Position numbers and translations under genes: made by a program. From CAWEHU01 sp963808965 (GTDB lineage: Bacteria; Pseudomonadota; Alphaproteobacteria; Acetobacterales; Acetobacteraceae), in NCBI GenBank assembly GCA_963808965.1, contig CAWEHU010000006.1, positions 62,001-126,000 of the forward strand: a stretch of 64,000 nucleotides of DNA, given 5' to 3'. The notes under the pieces are model-generated. The model saw nothing but the letters and a program-made list of their open reading frames with translations. It searched no databases and was not told the origin of the DNA. Of this stretch, positions 10,390 to 20,576 are shown piece after piece; the stretch's first letter is position 1, and the number at the start of each line of letters is the position of its first letter.

Positions 10390-10393
<4 letters not shown>
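8778..10393 (-). pseudogene. AMP-forming acyl-CoA synthetase, broken by two frameshifts
   Basis: Three consecutive frames together encode a complete ANL-superfamily acyl-CoA synthetase of about 537 residues. The first (from ATG 10393) carries IIYTSGTTGNPKGALHAHR, the second HEFYGQTECNLVAGN, and the third LLTGDTARRDADGYLWFSGRSDD and the C-terminal TTTGKIIRKELR. The first break is an extra T (complement of A near 9562) in GGAGTCACGAGG. The second is an extra C near 9338 before GATC. Removing both gives one clean frame, so base-call error is as likely as true decay. The gene overlaps the carboxylase alpha gene as ATGA. It would activate a carboxylic acid to its CoA ester. Confidence 0.85.
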
Positions 10394-12381
<1,988 letters not shown>

Positions 12382-12388
12382 CGCTGCC

Positions 12389-13996
12389 TCACATCCGGAA
12401 GATGCCGAAGCGGGTCGGCTCGATCGGCGCGTTCAGCGCGGCGGAGATGCCGAGCGCCAGCACCATCCGTGTCTCAGCGGGGTCGATCACGCCGTCGTCC
12501 CAGAGCCGCGCGCTCGCGTAATACGGGTGACCCTGCGACTTGTACTGCGCCTCGATCGGCGCCTTGAACGCGGCTTCCTCGGCCTCGGGCCATTCTCCGC
12601 CGCGCGCTTCGATATTGTCCCGCCGGACTTGCGCGAGCACCGAGGCCGCCTGCGCGCCCCCCATCACGCTGATGCGCGCGTTCGGCCACATCCAGAGAAA
12701 GCGCGGGGAATACGCCCGGCCGCACATGCCGTAATTACCCGCACCGAAACTGCCGCCGATGATGACGGTGAATTTCGGGACATTCGCAGTTGCGACGGCC
12801 GTGACCATCTTCGCGCCGTCCTTGGCGATGCCGCCCGACTCGTATTTCCGGCCGACCATGAAGCCGGTGATATTCTGCAGGAACACCAGCGGAATGCCGC
12901 GTTGCGCACAGAGCTCGATGAAGTGCGCGCCCTTGACGGCGCTTTCCGAGAACAGCACGCCGTTATTGGCGATGATGCCCACGGGATAGCCCCAGATCCG
13001 CGCGAAACCCGTTATCAGCGTCGTACCATAGAGCTGCTTGAACTCGTCCAGGTCGCTGCCGTCCACGATGCGCGCGATCACTTCCCGGACGTCGTAGGGC
13101 TCGCGCGTGCTGGCCGGCACGATCCCGTAGATCTCCTCGGGCGCAAAGGCGGGCTCGCGCGGGGAAGCCAGGTCGAGGGAGGGTGATTTGACGCCGTTCA
13201 GATTTCCGACGATCCGCCGCGCGATCCCGAGCGCGTGCGAATCGTGTTGCGCGTAATGATCGGTGACGCCGGAGACACGGCTATGCACGTCCGCGCCGCC
13301 CAGATCCTCCGCCGTGACCACCTCGCCCGTCGCCGCCTTCACCAGCGGCGGACCGGCGAGAAAGATCGTGCCCTGGTTGCGCACGATCACGGATTCGTCC
13401 GACATCGCCGGTACATACGCCCCGCCCGCGGTGCAGCTTCCCATGACCACCGCGATCTGCGGGATTCCGGCCGCCGACATCTGCGCCTGATTGTAGAAGA
13501 TGCGGCCGAAATGGTCGCGGTCCGGAAAGACCTCATCCTGGTTCGGCAGGTTGGCCCCGCCACTATCCACGAGATAGACGCAGGGCAAGCGGTTTTGCCA
13601 CGCGATCTCCTGGGCACGGAGATGCTTCTTTACCGTCATCGGGTAGTAGGTGCCGCCCTTAACCGTGGCGTCGTTGGCGACGATCATGCACTCTCGCCCC
13701 GACACCCGGCCGATGCCCGTGATGATGCCCGCACCCGGAATGTTTTCCCCGTACATCCCGTAAGCGGCGAGTTGCGAGAGTTCGAGAAACGGCGAAGCCG
13801 GATCGATGAGGGTGCGTATGCGATCGCGCGGCAGCAGCTTGCCACGATCGGTGTGCCGCTTGCGCGCCCGCTCGCCGCCGCCCTGGCGAATCTCCTCCAC
13901 TTTGGTACGCAGGTCGGCTACCGCCGCTCGCATGGCGTCCGCGTTCTGGCGGAACCCGTCGGACCGCCGGTCGGCGAGTGAGCGGATGACGGGCAT
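12389..13996 (-). CDS. mccB: acyl-CoA carboxylase carboxyltransferase subunit (methylcrotonyl-CoA type)
   Basis: A 535-residue carboxyltransferase beta subunit with both crotonase-like lobes. Marks are GGTYYPMTVKKHLRAQEIA, NLPNQDEVFPDRDHFGRIFYNQA (diagnostic of the MccB/GcdB/AtuC group), MGSCTAGGAYVPAMSDE and IIGGSFGAGNYGMCGRAY. It transfers carboxyl from biotin to an acyl-CoA. It is first of four same-strand genes, with only seven bases between its stop and the mccA start. No isovaleryl-CoA dehydrogenase or HMG-CoA lyase is nearby, so the pathway is incomplete here. Confidence 0.92.
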   Translation of the reverse strand: MPVIRSLADRRSDGFRQNADAMRAAVADLRTKVEEIRQGGGERARKRHTDRGKLLPRDRIRTLIDPASPFLELSQLAAYGMYGENIPGAGIITGIGRVSGRECMIVANDATVKGGTYYPMTVKKHLRAQEIAWQNRLPCVYLVDSGGANLPNQDEVFPDRDHFGRIFYNQAQMSAAGIPQIAVVMGSCTAGGAYVPAMSDESVIVRNQGTIFLAGPPLVKAATGEVVTAEDLGGADVHSRVSGVTDHYAQHDSHALGIARRIVGNLNGVKSPSLDLASPREPAFAPEEIYGIVPASTREPYDVREVIARIVDGSDLDEFKQLYGTTLITGFARIWGYPVGIIANNGVLFSESAVKGAHFIELCAQRGIPLVFLQNITGFMVGRKYESGGIAKDGAKMVTAVATANVPKFTVIIGGSFGAGNYGMCGRAYSPRFLWMWPNARISVMGGAQAASVLAQVRRDNIEARGGEWPEAEEAAFKAPIEAQYKSQGHPYYASARLWDDGVIDPAETRMVLALGISAALNAPIEPTRFGIFRM

Positions 13997-14151
13997 CGAG
14001 CGCCTCCGTTGTGCTGGGCCGTCCTTCGCCGGGGCGGGCGGCCCAACGATGATGCGGTGCCAGCGGGGCGGAGGGAAGGCCTCGACGCGGACCGGCGACC
14101 ACAGGCGCCAAGGGCTGGCGTGGTCTGCACAACCGCGAATACAACGAGCGG

Positions 14152-14805
14152 GTGGCTATCCCGCACCCACCCCAAGCCGCGCGTATGGCACTCGATGCGC
14201 TGGCGGCGCGGGATCCCGCTCTGGCCGCGATCGAGGCGGCCGCGGGCCCGCTTCCCTGGCGCGTCCATCCGGCAGGCTTTCCTGGCCTGCTGCAATCCAT
14301 CGTCGGGCAGCAGATCAGCAATCAAGCCGCCGCTGCGATCTGGAGCCGGCTGCGCGCTCTCCCCGGCGCGCTGGAACCGATGGGGCTGCTCCGCCTCACG
14401 GACGAGCCGTTGCGCGTCGCCGGACTGTCGCGGCCCAAGGTCGCGCATGCGCGGGCTCTCGCCGAGGCGTTCCTGGACGGCCGGCTGGACCCGGCGGCGA
14501 TCGCCCTGATGGAGGACGAGGCCGCCATCGCCACGATCGCCGGGGTGCGTGGTCTTGGGCGCTGGACGGCTGAGGTCTATCTGTTGTTCGCGCTCGGGCG
14601 CGACGACGTGTTTCCGGCCGGCGATCTCGCCCTTGCCGCATCAGCCGCGCATCTCAAATCGCTTCCGGCGCGCCCGACTCCTCCGACATTGCGCACGATG
14701 GCGGAGCACTGGCGGCCTGTGCGTGCGCTGGCCGCGCGTCTGCTCTGGCATCACTGGCGTTTCGTCACCGGCCGCCCGTCGGTGGACGATCTGCCGGCAG
14801 CGTGA
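14152..14805 (+). CDS. alkA: DNA-3-methyladenine glycosylase II
   Basis: A 217-residue HhH-GPD base-excision enzyme that removes alkylated purines. The core shows GFPGLLQSIVGQQISNQAA, the helix-hairpin-helix IATIAGVRGLGRWTAEVYLLFALGR, and the catalytic Asp in DVFPAGDLAL. It lacks the N-terminal AlkA_N domain of E. coli AlkA, like the short alphaproteobacterial form. The start is GTG 14152 with a weak ribosome site; an in-frame ATG at 14185 is possible. It is divergent from mccB. Confidence 0.88.
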   Translation: MAIPHPPQAARMALDALAARDPALAAIEAAAGPLPWRVHPAGFPGLLQSIVGQQISNQAAAAIWSRLRALPGALEPMGLLRLTDEPLRVAGLSRPKVAHARALAEAFLDGRLDPAAIALMEDEAAIATIAGVRGLGRWTAEVYLLFALGRDDVFPAGDLALAASAAHLKSLPARPTPPTLRTMAEHWRPVRALAARLLWHHWRFVTGRPSVDDLPAA

Positions 14806-14835
14806 CACGATCGTCCCCAGGGGGAAACGTGCCCG

Positions 14836-15618
14836 ATGTATCATCCCAAACTCGCCATTCATCATGAGGGCCACGTCGCGACGGTGACGTTCGACCGGCC
14901 GGAGGTGCTCAACGCCTTCGACCTCTCGATGTGGCAGGGGCTCCGCAACACGATGGATGCGCTGTCGGCCCACGAAGAGCTGCGCTGCATCGTGCTGCGC
15001 GGCGCGGGCACTGAGGCGTTTTCGGCGGGAGCCGACATCGCGGCGATGGAAACGGAGCGCGGCACGCCCGAGCGCGAGGAGATTTATGCCCGAGCGCTCG
15101 ATGCAGGAATGCAGTCGATCCGGCTGTGCCGTCATCCGGTCATTGCGATGATCATGGGCCACTGCCTCGGCGGCGGCGCGGGCATCGCGACGATGTGTGA
15201 TTTTCGCGTCGGTGGCGAAGGCATCCGGTTCGGCATCACCGCGCGCAATCTGGGTCTCTGGTATCCGTACGCCGAGATCGACCCGATCCTCCGCATGGTC
15301 GGCACGGGGGTCGCCGCCGAAATGCTGATCGAGGGCCGCATCTTCAACGGACGGGAGGCGTACGAGAAAGGCCTGCTATCGCGCGTGGTGCCGGATGCGC
15401 AGGTGGAAGGAGAAGCGGTCGCGCTCGCCCACCGCATCGCCGAGGGCAGCCCGCTCGCCGCCCGGTTCCACAAGGCGGCGATCCGCAAGCTGCGCGGACC
15501 GCTGCCCGTCACCGCCGAAGACGAGCGCGCGGCCAGCGACTTCATGGAGACCGAGGATTTCCGCAACGCGATCCGGGCCTTCGTGGAGAAACGCGAGCCG
15601 ATCTTCGTCGGCCGGTAA
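14836..15618 (+). CDS. enoyl-CoA hydratase/isomerase family protein
   Basis: A 260-residue crotonase-fold enzyme. It has the CoA-binding strand VATVTFDRPEVLNAF, the first oxyanion segment EAFSAGADIAAME and the second GHCLGGGAGIATMCDFRV. The catalytic Glu pair of true hydratases is only partly recognisable, so hydratase, isomerase or another crotonase reaction is possible. It lies 30 bases after alkA on the plus strand and opposite the acyl-CoA carboxylase unit, where a role in the same acyl-CoA pathway is plausible. Confidence 0.85.
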   Translation: MYHPKLAIHHEGHVATVTFDRPEVLNAFDLSMWQGLRNTMDALSAHEELRCIVLRGAGTEAFSAGADIAAMETERGTPEREEIYARALDAGMQSIRLCRHPVIAMIMGHCLGGGAGIATMCDFRVGGEGIRFGITARNLGLWYPYAEIDPILRMVGTGVAAEMLIEGRIFNGREAYEKGLLSRVVPDAQVEGEAVALAHRIAEGSPLAARFHKAAIRKLRGPLPVTAEDERAASDFMETEDFRNAIRAFVEKREPIFVGR

Positions 15619-15685
15619 AGGTGGCGTAAACGCTTCATTCAGGAAAACGGCCCAGCATGATCCGCGTGCAAAACGCCCGGGTCCG

Positions 15686-16804
15686 ATGGCCATCCCTCCG
15701 AACCTGCCGCTTATTCAGTCGTATCACCCGACAACGTTCCTCGAGCGCGGAGTTGCGGTGCCCTTCACGACGCCGCTGCTCGCGGGCGCGCGCGCCCGCC
15801 CGGCACAGCGAGGCGGGGCGGAGCTGATCGTGCCGAACCCATCGGGCGGGCGAGGCGTGTACGTGCTGCCTTGGAGCGGCGTGCGTGAACTCTGTCGCCC
15901 GACCGTCCACGACACGCGGCTGAACGAGATGGTGGCGGCGCTTCCGAGCGTGACCCCTTCGGCGATCCGCGCCGCGGCGCGTCAGATCGCGGCGCAAGGA
16001 CTTGCTGGCCGCGAAGCCCGGAATGCTGCCGACGCGGCGAGCGAAAACGATAAGTATCAGCGCCTACTCGCGAATTTCCTGCTCGTCATGTCATTGGTTG
16101 ACCAGATCGAGCCCTCCGGATCGGGCGATCCGGCTCCCGATCAGGAAAAGCCGGAGGTGCTGGAGGAGCGCGCCAAACGGGCGCTCGCGAAAATCGCGCC
16201 CCGGTTCGGCCGTCCCCCCGAGCAGATCGCGATCAAGCTCGAGGAACTGGCCGGGATTTTCAGCGCCGTGGGCGTAGGCCGATACGCCAGCCAAGCGCGC
16301 CTCGCCCGCAGCATCGAGGGGCTGTGCCGGCTGCGAAGCGAAACCCAGGCGTGGAGCGCGCAGCATGGCGGGGACAGCGGTGCGCAGGCTGCCATGGTCG
16401 CGGATGTGGCCGAGCTGACGATCGGCCTCGCTCAACGCACCGCACGGGAGGCGTTCGCGCTGACGGCGAACGTTCCCGACCTGCTCCGCCAATGGGAAAC
16501 CGCGCCTGAACCCGTCCTCGGCCTCGCTGCGCGACCGGAGTGGCTGCTCGACGGCTGGGAGCAGATCGTGTTGCTCTGGTGTACCGCCGAGGACGATATG
16601 GGCCGGCGCGTGGCGCTGGCTGAGATGACGGTACTCCTGCCGGTAATTCCGAAAGAAGCCTCTGACTGGGTTGGAGCCGCACACGACTGCGAGGGACCGG
16701 CACGCTTCCGTAAACTCGTGTCGCGGAACGAAGACTGGCGCACCGGTGGCCAGGTGCTGACGTTAATCGCGCGCAACGAATCCTTGCGGGCGCTCGCTGC
16801 ATGA
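15686..16804 (+). CDS. hypothetical protein, first of a coupled pair
   Basis: A 372-residue soluble protein from ATG 15686 (MAIPPNLPLI). It is mostly alpha-helical and Ala/Arg/Glu-rich, without signal peptide or membrane segment. A repeated theme of WLLDGWEQIVLLW and MTVLLPVIPKEASDW gives it a helical-repeat look. I recognise no family. The stop overlaps the next start as ATGA, so the two proteins are translationally coupled and probably act together. The start is placed where the preceding bases stop looking like the hydratase shadow frame. Confidence 0.6.
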   Translation: MAIPPNLPLIQSYHPTTFLERGVAVPFTTPLLAGARARPAQRGGAELIVPNPSGGRGVYVLPWSGVRELCRPTVHDTRLNEMVAALPSVTPSAIRAAARQIAAQGLAGREARNAADAASENDKYQRLLANFLLVMSLVDQIEPSGSGDPAPDQEKPEVLEERAKRALAKIAPRFGRPPEQIAIKLEELAGIFSAVGVGRYASQARLARSIEGLCRLRSETQAWSAQHGGDSGAQAAMVADVAELTIGLAQRTAREAFALTANVPDLLRQWETAPEPVLGLAARPEWLLDGWEQIVLLWCTAEDDMGRRVALAEMTVLLPVIPKEASDWVGAAHDCEGPARFRKLVSRNEDWRTGGQVLTLIARNESLRALAA

Positions 16805-18052
16805 CTGCGGGAAAGACCGTCGCCAGCGGGATTTGCGAGCTGAGCCAGAGCCTTGCGGGTGCTTCCGACGAGCGGATCGCGCGCGTGCTCGCCGTCGTGG
16901 ATGCTTTGCCGGAACGCGGCGCGGCTGACCGGCTGCTCGCTCCGATCAGGCCACGGCTTGCGCAGTTGCGGCCGGCGCGGCCGCTGCGTTTCGCCCGCCT
17001 GCTGTTCATGCCTCTCGATCCGCTTATCGTCCCTGCCCCGCGATGGCGGCCCGGTAGCCTCACCTTTCCCCGCACGGTCCTGCAGCCGCTCGCCGAAAGC
17101 GTGCAGGACGCGATGGCCGGGAACGCCTTGGCCAAGATCGAGGCGGCCCTCGTCGGGCGCACCACGGCCGATTTCGATACGGTGCGGCGGGTCGGGGCGC
17201 TCCTCTGGCCCGTGGCGGGACGGCTTCTATGCACCGTGCCGCCGGCGCGGTCGTGGCACCTTACCGGCCTCTCCCAAGCCGAGCATCCCGCTCTGGCGCG
17301 CGCCGCCGGCGCTCTCCTCACTCACGCGGTCGCGCTGCACGCCATGAGCGGATCGCCCGACGATCAGCCTCGACCCGCGACGGAAGATGTTGAGCGGCTG
17401 CTACAGGACGCCGGGTCGGACGGGCCGGACACGGTGAGCCGCGTGCTGACGCTCGCCCTGGATCACGTGCCGCAGGCCAGCGCGGTCCTGCATCTGGCGG
17501 AGACACGCAGCGGACTGGGCGAGACGACCGGCCGAGCCGCAGCGGAGCGGGCCGTGAGCTTCCTGCTCGATCGGCTGGAGACCGGAGGCAATGGCGGCGA
17601 TTGGCTGCGTGGACACGATCTCGACGAGTTGGAGGGGGCTGTCCGGCGAGTTGCCGCGCTGCTCGACGATTTGGAGGGAGGACGCGCGGGTCCCGCGCGC
17701 AAGCGGCGGGTCGCGGAGATTTGCCAGCAGGTGGACGCGAGCTGCCGCACCCGCTTCGCCGACCGCGCTCGACGCCGATCTGCTCGAACCGCTCATGGGC
17801 GCGGATAGCGGCACCGGCACCAAGGAAATCGTCGCCTTGGAAGGGGCTGCTCGCGGCCTGCGCCGGCTGGAAACGGCCGCGCGCCGGGTAGGCGGGGCCG
17901 AGTTCTACGACCGGAAGCTGCGGCGCGTCGCCTCGGACCTGACCAGCCGTCAAGCCGGCCCGGAACTCGGGCTGATCGACCGCGTCCGGCTGCTCGAAAT
18001 CCTGGCCGGGCCCGAGGAGGCGCTGGCGCTGCTGGAGGCGGAGACTGGGTGA
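16801..18052 (+). CDS. hypothetical protein, second of a coupled pair (frameshifted)
   Basis: The frame from ATG 16801 runs in good codon use to about 17760, then would end at 17808 in an Arg-rich tail. Shifting one base there continues in good codon use (TALDADLLEPLMGADSG) to a stop at 18052. The break is best explained by an extra G in GCCGACCGCG near 17761. Corrected, the protein has about 416 residues, helical and Ala/Leu/Arg-rich, with no recognisable domain. Functional coupling to the preceding gene is likely from the ATGA overlap. Confidence 0.55.
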
Positions 18053-18412
18053 GTTAGGCCGGCAACGCAGCGGGCGCGACCTGGGTATCTTTCCAGGGCT
18101 TGCCCCGACGCGTCACCTTCTCACGGAAGATCGGCTTGCAGCCGTCGCGCGTTGCGGGTCAAGCTGCGCGTCGAGCGCTCGGCCGTAGGTGCTGACGCGG
18201 GCATAGCCGAGGCGCCGGTTTGGCCGATGAGTTTTGGTCATATCTTACGGAAAGCGCAGCCCACTGACAGGACAGAGGCAAGCGGAATTTCCGAAAGGCT
18301 TCACTCCTGGAGCGTTTCAAAGCGGAGGGGCGCGTGCAAATGCCTTGGCGTTCTGCAACCTTGTAAGAGTGGCTGCTCGGGGCTGCAAAAGCTTCCAAAA
18401 GGGGAGATAGTC
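18053..18412. other. 360-base gap with a possible coding remnant
   Basis: No complete gene. On the minus strand, 18056-18145 reads as a coding-like tail (CKPIFREKVTRRGKPWKD and on to a TAA near 18056) but has no start. Its upstream extension needs a one-base shift. I do not recognise the protein. The last 150 bases are less GC-rich and lead into the PEP-CTERM gene, with the ribosome site AAGGGGAG. Confidence 0.3.
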
Positions 18413-18922
18413 ATGTTTTCGAAAATTGCGGTTCTGGCCCTTGCTCTCGGGGCGTCTGCGGCCATCGTGCCGCCGGCGCAGGCCTCTGTGGTCTACACGT
18501 CATACAATACTGCCGTTCAGTTTACCCTTTTCATCTACGACTCGCCTGGCTTCATCACGACCGACACCACAGTCCCGGTCTCCGATCTGGCGTTCGCAAA
18601 CCCCTTGAACACCATCACCAGTGTCGAGTTTATTCCTTCCTCCTCGACATTCCCGGGAACTTCAGAAGTGGCTGTCTTTCAGTCAGCTGGCGGCCCGGAC
18701 CAGTCGTTTACGGGTAACCAGTTTCGCTATTATCCGGAGGGAACGTTTACCCAGTTCGGTGTCACTCCAGGCGACATTAATAGTTTCAACTTCCCAAATT
18801 CGGAGCTCATCGTCGCGGCGCCCGAGCCTTCCACGATCGGCCTGTTGGGTGCCGGCCTGTTCGGAATGTTTGCTCTGCGTCGAAGGTCAACGAATAGGTC
18901 CCGGACTGGTGGGATGCTCTGA
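18413..18922 (+). CDS. PEP-CTERM sorting domain protein
   Basis: A 169-residue exported protein. ATG 18413 is preceded by AAGGGGAG at good spacing. Residues 1-25 are a signal peptide ending near AQAS. The middle is a low-complexity Thr/Ser/Phe/Pro-rich beta region. The C-terminus has the tripartite sorting tag: APEPSTIG, a hydrophobic stretch, then RRRS (about residues 138-160). Such tags are cleaved by EpsH/XrtA exosortases in exopolysaccharide-making bacteria; no exosortase is in this window. Base composition is clearly less GC-rich than the neighbours, which suggests transfer. The 3' end overlaps the convergent nucleotidyltransferase gene. Confidence 0.85.
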   Translation: MFSKIAVLALALGASAAIVPPAQASVVYTSYNTAVQFTLFIYDSPGFITTDTTVPVSDLAFANPLNTITSVEFIPSSSTFPGTSEVAVFQSAGGPDQSFTGNQFRYYPEGTFTQFGVTPGDINSFNFPNSELIVAAPEPSTIGLLGAGLFGMFALRRRSTNRSRTGGML

Positions 18923-19297
18923 ATTGTCGGCGCATAATCGCGCACTACGGAAGGTGCCGCTGCCCGGCGCCGTAGCGCGGTGCAGGTGCATCACGGTCAT
19001 ATCTCCGGGAAATCCGGAAGTCTTGATTAATTGGCTCCAGCGCGGGTCACGTCCAAATCGAAAGAAGCTCTTGCGGTCGGTGAAGTCTTCCGGGCGGATG
19101 CCTTGGAGCGCCGCGCCAAACTCGGCAAGAGCGGCATACGTAGCGCGCGCATTGGCGGAGTCGGGTCTTACGAAAAAATCGATGTCCTTCGTGAAGCGGG
19201 GCTGGGCATGCAGGATAACGGCATAACCTCCGACAACAAGGTATTTAACGCCATGGGCATGGAAGGCGGACAAAAGGTCTTTGTAGTCTTGGTTCAT
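18887..19297 (-). CDS. nucleotidyltransferase-fold protein, C-terminally truncated
   Basis: A 136-residue frame. Residues 1-80 match the MNT/AbiEii-like nucleotidyltransferase fold found in antitoxin-like and defence pairs: YLVVGGYAVILHAQPRFTKD followed by IDFFV, which supplies the first metal-binding acidic residues. After FFRFGRDP (near 19050) the expected fold (a VDIL-type strand and C-terminal helices) is absent, and the rest is unlike a folded domain and runs into the PEP-CTERM gene. I infer truncation at a recombination junction. Its start lies inside the preceding small gene, a 53-base overlap. Confidence 0.6.
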   Translation of the reverse strand: MNQDYKDLLSAFHAHGVKYLVVGGYAVILHAQPRFTKDIDFFVRPDSANARATYAALAEFGAALQGIRPEDFTDRKSFFRFGRDPRWSQLIKTSGFPGDMTVMHLHRATAPGSGTFRSARLCADNSEHPTSPGPIR

Positions 19298-19457
19298 CCG
19301 GCTGCGCCTCCCAACCTTTGAGGGCGTAGGCGGTTTGGATCATGTCCTCAACTGCATCCAGCCGTTCATGCGCGGGCCGACTTTGCCAGTATCGATATTC
19401 GTCAGCCTTCATGTGATCAAGGCTGCTGTATCTCCGCGCGGGCGGTTCTTCCTCCAT
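19245..19457 (-). CDS. small partner protein of the nucleotidyltransferase
   Basis: A 70-residue charged, aromatic-rich protein (YRYWQSRPAHERLDAVEDMI, then LQRPFVRLPCPWR). The body is predicted to be one or two amphipathic helices followed by a Pro/Arg tail. The sequence ends inside the nucleotidyltransferase gene and overlaps it by 53 bases, the arrangement of a two-component toxin-antitoxin-like or regulatory module. Similar small proteins precede such nucleotidyltransferases in other genomes (from memory). An internal Met at residue 16 is an alternative start. Confidence 0.55.
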   Translation of the reverse strand: MEEEPPARRYSSLDHMKADEYRYWQSRPAHERLDAVEDMIQTAYALKGWEAQPDEPRLQRPFVRLPCPWR

Positions 19458-19699
19458 GCTGTGTTTGTAGCATAATGCCCTCTTTGCGACAACGCCCGGA
19501 ACATCGCCGTAGAGCGTGAAAGCACAATCCGTTTGTTTCAAAAGTCTTGGTTTTCTGGCAAATTCCCCATCCAACCCTAATGCCGCGTCTTGAGAAGCGA
19601 TCCAGGGCATATTGATGAGCCAATTGCTGCTGGCGGTCATCCGGCACGAAACGTCCAACGAGAATGCTTGATCGGCATCAGGCCCGAAGCTGGCATCCG

Positions 19700-20566
19700 C
19701 TACGCGATCTGCACGCCCTGGACCGCCTCCTCCAGCTCCTGGAAGCTCGGCATGTGCTGGTTCGGCGCCATCTTCCTTCCCGTCTCCACGCTCACCTGCG
19801 GGGCGTTGCCGTGCAGATGCGCGACCAGCACGGCGCGGATCACCTCGTAATATTTCGACTCCTCCTCCACCACGCCCTTGAGTCGCGCCGCGAACGGGCC
19901 GGTCATGCCGTACGCGAGCAGCACGCCCAAGAACGTGCCGACCAGCGCGCCGCCGATCATCTGGCCGAGCACGGCGGGCGGCTGGTCGATGTGCGACATC
20001 GTCTTGATGACGCCGAGCACCGCCGCGACGATCCCGAGCGCCGGCAATCCGTCGGCCATCGTCTGCAATGCGTGCGCTCCGTGCAGCTCCTCGTGCAGCG
20101 TTTTCTTCAGCTCCCGCCCCATCACGTCCTCGATCTGGTTCGGATCGTCGCCGTTCATGCCGAACATCCGGAAGTAATCGCAGATGATCGCCGTCGCGTG
20201 ATGGTTGGCGAGGATCTTCGGGAATTTCTGGAACGCGGCACTCTCCGCCGGCTTCTCGATATGCGGCTCCAGCGCCATGTTGCCCTTCGTGCTGGCCAGC
20301 CGCACGAAGTAGAAGAGAAGGCAAAGCAGTTCGACATAGTCCGCCTTGCCGAACACCGCCCCCTTCATGATCTTGCCGAAGCCGCCCAGCGTGTGTTTCA
20401 CGTCGTGGATGCTGTTCGCCATGATGAACGTCGCCAGCGCGGCGCCGCCGATGGTCAGCATCTCGAACGGAATCGCCTCGATCAGCGGCTCCATGCTGCC
20501 GCCGGAGAGGACGTAGCTGCCGAATACGCAGCCGAACAACACGCCGAGGCCGGCCAGCGTCAGCAT
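19700..20566 (-). CDS. motA: flagellar motor stator protein MotA
   Basis: A 288-residue inner-membrane proton channel subunit. ATG 20566 (MLTLAGLG) is chosen because the first transmembrane helix then begins directly and the gap to motB is ten bases. Four transmembrane helices are visible: residues 5-22, about 30-48, then GLPALGIVAAVLGVIKTM and the last pair around MIGGALVGTFLGVLLAYGM. A long cytoplasmic loop carries the charged FliG-contact region (GRELKKTLHEE). With MotB it forms the stator that turns flagella. No other flagellar genes are nearby. Confidence 0.95.
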   Translation of the reverse strand: MLTLAGLGVLFGCVFGSYVLSGGSMEPLIEAIPFEMLTIGGAALATFIMANSIHDVKHTLGGFGKIMKGAVFGKADYVELLCLLFYFVRLASTKGNMALEPHIEKPAESAAFQKFPKILANHHATAIICDYFRMFGMNGDDPNQIEDVMGRELKKTLHEELHGAHALQTMADGLPALGIVAAVLGVIKTMSHIDQPPAVLGQMIGGALVGTFLGVLLAYGMTGPFAARLKGVVEEESKYYEVIRAVLVAHLHGNAPQVSVETGRKMAPNQHMPSFQELEEAVQGVQIA

Positions 20567-20576
20567 GGCGATGCGC

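Noticed and set aside
18056..18145. Possible transposase or other gene remnant on the minus strand
   Set aside because: Coding-like but too short, with no start, no terminal repeats and no recognisable family; described only as part of the gap.
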